A stretch of 5,580 nucleotides of DNA from Rhodospirillales bacterium (GTDB lineage Bacteria > Pseudomonadota > Alphaproteobacteria > Reyranellales > Reyranellaceae): contig JABMNB010000284.1 of the NCBI GenBank assembly GCA_013205335.1, forward strand, positions 1 through 5,580. Reading direction: 5' to 3'. Of this stretch, positions 1-5,580 are shown piece after piece. Numbering within the stretch: the stretch's first letter is position 1; each line of letters opens with the position of its first letter. The notes under the pieces were generated by a model. The model was not told where the DNA came from. It saw only the letters and a program-made list of their open reading frames with translations, and did not search any database. The position numbers were made by a program, and so were the translations under genes.

Positions 1-1143
1 CATGCGGCGGATCTCGCTGGTGCCGGCGCCGATCTCGTAGAGCTTGGCGTCGCGCAGCAGGCGGCCCGTCGGATAGTCGTTGATGTAGCCGTTGCCGCCC
101 AGCAGCTGAATGGCGTCGAGCGCGATCAGCGTCGCTTTCTCGGCAGCATAGAGGATCGCCCCGGCCGAATCCTTGCGCGTGGTCTGGCCACGGTCGCAGG
201 CCTTCGCGACGGCGTACACATACGCCTTGCAGGCGTTCATCGTGGTGTACATGTCGGCCAGCTTGCCCTGCACCAGCTGGAACTCGCCGATCGCCTGGCC
301 GAACTGTTTGCGCTCGTGGACATAGGGCACGACGATATCCATCGCCGCCTGCATGATGCCGATGGGACCCGCCGCCAGGACGGCGCGCTCGTAGTCGAGC
401 CCGCTCATCAGCACGTTGACGCCCTTGCCCACCGTGCCCAGCACGTTCTCCTCGGGGATCTCGCAATTCTCGAAAACGAGTTCGCCGGTCGAAGAACCGC
501 GCATGCCCATCTTGTCGAGCTTCTGCGCGACCTTGAAGCCCTTGCGATCGGTCTCGACGATGAAAGTCGTGATGCCGCGCGCCCCGGCCGCCGGATCGGT
601 CTTGGCGTAGACCACGACCACCTGCGCGTCGGGGCTGTTGGTGATCCACATCTTGGTGCCGTTCAGCACATAGCGGTCGCCCTTCTTTTCGGCCCGCAGC
701 TTCATCGACACCACGTCGGAACCGGCGCCCGATTCGCTCATGGCGAGGCTGCCGACATGCTCGCCGGAGATCAGCTTGGGCAGAAAACGCCGTTTCTGCT
801 CGTCGGTGCCGGTGCGCCGGATCTGGTTGATGCAGAGGTTGGAATGCGCGCCATAGCTCAGCCCGACCGCGGCCGAGGCGCGGCTGAGTTCCTCCACCGC
901 CACCACATGCTCGAGGTAGCCGAGGCCCGATCCGCCATACTCCTCCTCGACGGTAATGCCGTGCAGTCCGAGGTCACCCATCCTGGGCCAGAGTTCGCGC
1001 GGGAACCGGTCGGTCTTGTCGATCTCGGCGGCGATCGGCGCCACCTCGGTCGAGGCGAAGCGCTGGACCTGGTCGCGCAGCGCATCGGCGGTCTCGCCCA
1101 GGCCGAAGTCGAACGGCGGCATCGCATTCGGGATCATCTTCAT
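1..1143 (-). CDS. ivd: Isovaleryl-CoA dehydrogenase (3' end cut by window)
   Basis: This FAD-dependent acyl-CoA dehydrogenase oxidises isovaleryl-CoA to 3-methylcrotonyl-CoA in leucine degradation and passes electrons to electron-transfer flavoprotein in the cytoplasm. I translated 381 codons from the ATG at 1143 to the window edge; the family usually has about 390, so roughly ten are missing. Seen: the FAD/substrate motif LAMSESGAGSD (residues 133-143), KMWITNS (164-170), and the second family signature around LLGGNGYINDYPTGR (347-361). Two features favour isovaleryl-CoA dehydrogenase over other acyl-CoA dehydrogenases. GLDYER (248-253) puts a Glu at 252, matching the catalytic Glu254 of the human enzyme, and YEIGAGTSEIRR (369-380) lacks the Glu that medium-chain enzymes use as base there. 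The ribosome binding site is weak (AGGT just before the ATG), and a second ATG two codons in is an alternative start. The gene starts 21 bp after the small exported gene, so it is probably co-transcribed. Family certain; substrate very likely. Confidence 0.94.
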   Translation of the reverse strand, partial: MKMIPNAMPPFDFGLGETADALRDQVQRFASTEVAPIAAEIDKTDRFPRELWPRMGDLGLHGITVEEEYGGSGLGYLEHVVAVEELSRASAAVGLSYGAHSNLCINQIRRTGTDEQKRRFLPKLISGEHVGSLAMSESGAGSDVVSMKLRAEKKGDRYVLNGTKMWITNSPDAQVVVVYAKTDPAAGARGITTFIVETDRKGFKVAQKLDKMGMRGSSTGELVFENCEIPEENVLGTVGKGVNVLMSGLDYERAVLAAGPIGIMQAAMDIVVPYVHERKQFGQAIGEFQLVQGKLADMYTTMNACKAYVYAVAKACDRGQTTRKDSAGAILYAAEKATLIALDAIQLLGGNGYINDYPTGRLLRDAKLYEIGAGTSEIRRM

Positions 1144-1164
1144 CTTACCTGTTGATTGACTGGA

Positions 1165-1608
1165 TCAGGACTTGGAGCCCAGCTTGACGTGGATCCGGAT
1201 CAGCTTCCACTCGCCGTCCGACGGAATGAACTCCAACTCGAAAAGGAGGCGCGACGGCTCGGTGGGAAAGCTGCCCTTCACCACCAGCTTGCCGTCCTCG
1301 TCAACCACGGGCCTGGGTTCGTAGGTCGGCGGCATGGCCGCGATGATGTCGAAGTCGGCGTTGCCCTGGCTGAACTCCTTGAAAGTCGCCTTGAGTTTCT
1401 CGGGCGGGAACTGCTCGCGAAACGGCTTGGACAGCTTGGCATGCAGGACGGAATAGTTTCCGGTCACGTTAGCGTCGTTGAGGCTAAGCAGCGAACTCTT
1501 GACCAACGCTTCCAGCACACGATCGGACGGCACCTTGTTCTGCGCCTGGACCGCCGTAGCAGCCAGCAACAGGGCGAACGCAGTCACCAGGCGAACGATT
1601 GCCGACAT
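1165..1608 (-). CDS. Small exported protein of unknown function
   Basis: I do not recognise this 147-residue protein as a named family member. It starts with a clear Sec signal peptide: a basic Arg at residue 6, a hydrophobic core at about 8-20, and a VQA|QN cleavage site after Ala22. That leaves a mature periplasmic protein of about 125 residues with no further membrane segment and no lipobox cysteine. The mature part begins with helix-like sequence (about 27-45) and a Lys/Phe-rich segment (58-80). It ends in apparent beta strands, with LVVKGSF, LLFELEF and a final GEWKLIRIHVKLG. This order of helices, then strands with a GxWkl...V ending, resembles small NTF2-like (cystatin-like) domains, but that is my inference from pattern only. 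The start is well supported by GGGAGGT five bases upstream of the ATG. It lies 27 bp after mgtE and 21 bp before the dehydrogenase, which suggests co-transcription but gives no clear function. Confidence 0.85.
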   Translation of the reverse strand: MSAIVRLVTAFALLLAATAVQAQNKVPSDRVLEALVKSSLLSLNDANVTGNYSVLHAKLSKPFREQFPPEKLKATFKEFSQGNADFDIIAAMPPTYEPRPVVDEDGKLVVKGSFPTEPSRLLFELEFIPSDGEWKLIRIHVKLGSKS

Positions 1609-1613
1609 GTCGG

Positions 1614-1620
1614 ACCTCCC
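1614..1620 (-). promoter_or_regulatory. Ribosome binding site of the small exported gene
   Basis: On the minus strand GGGAGGT lies five bases before the ATG at 1608. It is a near-perfect Shine-Dalgarno match and fixes the start of this otherwise unrecognised gene. Confidence 0.8.
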
Positions 1621-1635
1621 GCCGGAAACGATACC

Positions 1636-2993
1636 TCAAAGCAGGAAGATCGTCGCCAGGCCGAGAAAGGTCAGGAAGCCGGTCACGTCGGTGACCATGG
1701 TCAGGAACACCGTCGAGGAGACGGCCGGATCGACGCCGAATTTCTGCAGGCCGAGCGGGATCAGCGCGCCGGCCAGCGCCGCGGCCATCAGGTTGCAGAC
1801 CATGGCGGCGGCAATGACGGCCCCCAGCCGCCAGTCCTGGAACACGACGATCACGCCCACGGCAAGAAGTGCAGCGAAGAACAGCCCATTCAAACTGCCG
1901 ACCATTGCCTCCTTGCCGACATAGCGCAGCACGTTGGCCGGGGTCAGCTCGCCCATGGCCAGCGCGCGAACCGTGACGGTGACGGTCTGAATGCCGGCAT
2001 TACCGCCCATCGATGCGACGATCGGCATGAGCACGGCGAGGATCACGATCTTCTCGATGGTGTCTTCGAACTGGCCGATCACGCAGGACGCAACCAGGGC
2101 GGTGGCGACATTGACCAGCAACCAGGGTGCGCGCAGCCGGGCGGTGCGCAGGGTATCGGCATGCATGTCGTCGGAACCGACGCCGCCCATCATGAGCAGG
2201 TCCTCTTCCGCTTCCTCGTCGATCACGTCGACGACATCGTCGACCATGATCACGCCCTGCAGCCGCCCGTCATCGTCGACGACGGGACATGAGACCAGGT
2301 TCTTGTCGCGGAAGACGTGCGCCACCTCCGCCTGCTCGGCCATCGCCGGCAGCGACGGGATGTCGGGATCGACGATGTCGAAGATCGGAACGGGCCGCTT
2401 GGTGCGCAGCATGCGGCCGAGCGGCACCGAACCGCGCAGGCGCCCCTCCGCATCGACGACGAAGATGTCGTAGACGTCGTCCGGCAGGTCCGTCGCCTCG
2501 CGGCAATAGTCGATGACCTGGCCCACGGTCCAGTTGTCGGCGACCTTGACCAGCGAACTCTGCATGAGCCGCCCGGCCGTGTATTCGGGATAGGCCAGGG
2601 TGCGCTCGATGTCGGCGCGTTCCGCGGCCGGTAGCTCCGCCAGGACTTCCCGCCGCTCGTCCTCCGTCAGGTCCTCGAGGATGGTGGCCGCGTCGTCGGC
2701 CTCGAGTTCGCGCGCGGCGGCCGCGATCTGCTTGCTGTCGAGCTGGTCGAGAACGCCCTCGAGGACTTCCTCGTCGAGCTCGGTCAGGGCCTCGGGATCG
2801 AGGTCGCCTTTGAGGATGCCGACCAGCTTGTCGCGTTCGGCTTCCGAGATCTGTTCGAGAATCGAAGCCTGGCCGGAGGCGCTGAGATTGCCCAGCAGCT
2901 CCCGCGCCTCTTCCGGCCTGTTCTCCGCGAGGGCCGCCTCGACACGCCGAACGAGTTCCGGCCTGACTTCGTCGAGCAGTTCGGCCTCGCCGC

Positions 2994-2997
<4 letters not shown>
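1636..2997 (-). CDS. mgtE: Magnesium transporter MgtE
   Basis: MgtE is an inner-membrane, Mg2+-gated Mg2+ channel acting as a homodimer; its cytosolic half senses internal Mg2+ and closes the pore. The 453 residues match the usual length and domain order. There is an acidic helical MgtE N domain (about 15-135), two CBS domains (about 140-200 and 203-260), an acidic connecting (plug) helix with EEAEED (261-266), and five predicted membrane segments at about 291-308, 315-339, 366-387, 390-415 and 424-452. Family signatures are PIVASMGGNAGIQT (325-338) in segment 2 and DPAVSSTV plus TDVTGF in segment 5. Asp437 of the TD pair matches the pore Asp that selects Mg2+ in the Thermus protein. The ATG overlaps the maeB stop as ATGA, and GAGG lies seven bases upstream inside maeB, so translation is probably coupled. 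No M-box-like leader is possible, because the upstream sequence is maeB coding sequence. Nothing is truncated. Confidence 0.97.
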
Positions 2998-5306
<2,309 letters not shown>

Positions 5307-5386
5307 GGCGGGCCTCCGTCGGCTTCGAGGGCCATCAGGTTACGCCGGATTGCCCCTTGCCCTCAAGCCCTCAAGCCCTCAAGCAC
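5307..5386 (-). other. pgk-maeB intergenic spacer
   Basis: This 80-bp spacer is the only sizeable gap in the window. It holds most of the octamer array at the pgk end and the maeB ribosome binding site at the other. I see no intrinsic terminator: there is no strong stem followed by a T run. A weak promoter-like pair, TTGAGG and TAACCT 18 bases apart, lies in the middle, with the first box inside the last octamer, but the match is too poor to call a promoter. Whether maeB is read from pgk or from its own start site is therefore open. Confidence 0.5.
5313..5317 (-). promoter_or_regulatory. Ribosome binding site of maeB
   Basis: GGAGG on the minus strand sits six bases before the maeB ATG at 5306. 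It has consensus sequence and spacing, and supports this start over internal Met codons. Confidence 0.8.
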
Positions 5387-5391
5387 TCAAG
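5360..5391 (-). repeat. Four tandem octamers at the pgk stop codon
   Basis: Four consecutive 8-base units fill 32 bases. In mRNA sense they are CTTGAGTG once (5391-5384) and then CTTGAGGG three times (5383-5360). The first unit contains the pgk stop codon (TTGA), so the other three are untranslated and changes in their number would not alter Pgk. They take up the first third of the pgk-maeB spacer. Slippage during replication is the likely origin. No function can be assigned. Confidence 0.85.
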
Positions 5392-5580
5392 CCACTGCGC
5401 GCTTTTCCAGGATCTCGAACGCCGGCAGGGTCTTGCCTTCCAGCACTTCGAGAAAGGCGCCGCCGCCGGTGCTGATGTAGCCGATGTCGTGCTCGATGCC
5501 GTACTTGGCGATCGCCGCCAGCGTGTCGCCGCCGCCGGCGATGCTGAACGCGGGGCTGGCCGCGATCGCCCGGGCGATGA
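5387..5580 (-). CDS. pgk: Phosphoglycerate kinase, C-terminal end (5' part outside window)
   Basis: Pgk is the cytoplasmic enzyme that interconverts 1,3-bisphosphoglycerate plus ADP with 3-phosphoglycerate plus ATP in glycolysis and gluconeogenesis. Only the last 63 complete codons and the TGA are present; the family has about 390-400 residues. The fragment carries the highly conserved C-terminal signatures SIAGGGDTLAAI (visible residues 12-23) and GYISTGGGAFLEVLEGKTLP (33-52). Within them, GGGDT and STGGGAFLE belong to the nucleotide-binding C-terminal lobe and its closing helix. The ending FEILEKRAVA is normal, and the stop falls inside the first unit of a tandem octamer array. It is on the same strand as maeB and 80 bp upstream of it. 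Identification is secure despite the truncation. Confidence 0.96.
   Translation of the reverse strand, partial: IARAIAASPAFSIAGGGDTLAAIAKYGIEHDIGYISTGGGAFLEVLEGKTLPAFEILEKRAVA

Noticed and set aside
1144..1164. Terminator or separate promoter in the 21-bp gap before the dehydrogenase gene.
   Set aside because: The gap is too short and shows no stem or promoter boxes; co-transcription is simpler.
316..2292. Long plus-strand open frames antisense to the dehydrogenase, the small exported gene and mgtE.
   Set aside because: They have the same antisense composition, lack ribosome binding sites and domains, and cross boundaries of well-supported minus-strand genes.
5311..5333. Possible stem between GGCC at 5333-5330 and GGCC at 5314-5311 (minus strand), partly covering the maeB ribosome binding site.
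   Set aside because: Only four strong pairs followed by a mismatch and a wobble pair; too weak to claim a regulatory hairpin.
5336..5366. Promoter-like boxes TTGAGG and TAACCT, 18 bases apart, upstream of maeB.
   Set aside because: Each box matches the housekeeping consensus poorly and the first is simply part of the octamer repeat; not enough to annotate a promoter.
5340..5391. Intrinsic terminator after pgk.
   Set aside because: The octamers are direct repeats; the best inverted match is a 4-bp CTTG/CAAG stem with no T run after it.

Overview
This is a compact, G+C-rich chromosomal stretch that looks alphaproteobacterial. The evidence is strong G/C bias at third codon positions, a two-domain (malic enzyme plus phosphotransacetylase-like) MaeB, and an isovaleryl-CoA dehydrogenase of the mitochondrial/proteobacterial type. 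No species can be named from the sequence alone. All five genes lie on the minus strand, so transcription runs from base 5580 towards base 1.

In the order of transcription: (1) the last 63 codons of pgk, phosphoglycerate kinase (5387-5580); (2) an 80-bp spacer (5307-5386) with four tandem octamers at its pgk end, the first of which carries the pgk stop codon, and a strong ribosome binding site at its other end; (3) maeB, a complete 770-residue malic enzyme (2994-5306); (4) mgtE, a complete 453-residue magnesium channel/transporter (1636-2997), whose ATG overlaps the maeB TGA in an ATGA; (5) a small exported protein of unknown function, 147 residues (1165-1608), 27 bp downstream of mgtE; (6) an isovaleryl-CoA dehydrogenase lacking only about its last ten codons (1-1143), 21 bp further on. 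There is no gene-free stretch over 100 bp. I see no RNA gene, mobile element or CRISPR array.

The spacing suggests that maeB, mgtE, the small exported gene and the dehydrogenase form one transcription unit. pgk may read into it or may be separate, since I see no convincing terminator after pgk. The metabolic theme is loose. Pgk belongs to glycolysis/gluconeogenesis, MaeB links the TCA cycle to pyruvate and needs a divalent metal, MgtE supplies Mg2+, and the dehydrogenase belongs to leucine breakdown to acetyl-CoA and acetoacetate.

The gene content is ordinary, and I found no undescribed multi-gene system. The most interesting signal is at the maeB-mgtE junction. A 7-base arm occurs three times in alternating orientation (3002-3026), so the mRNA could form either of two mutually exclusive hairpins, one of which buries the mgtE ribosome binding site. 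With the ATGA overlap, this looks like a possible translational coupling device for mgtE, but it could also be a by-product of G+C-rich coding sequence.
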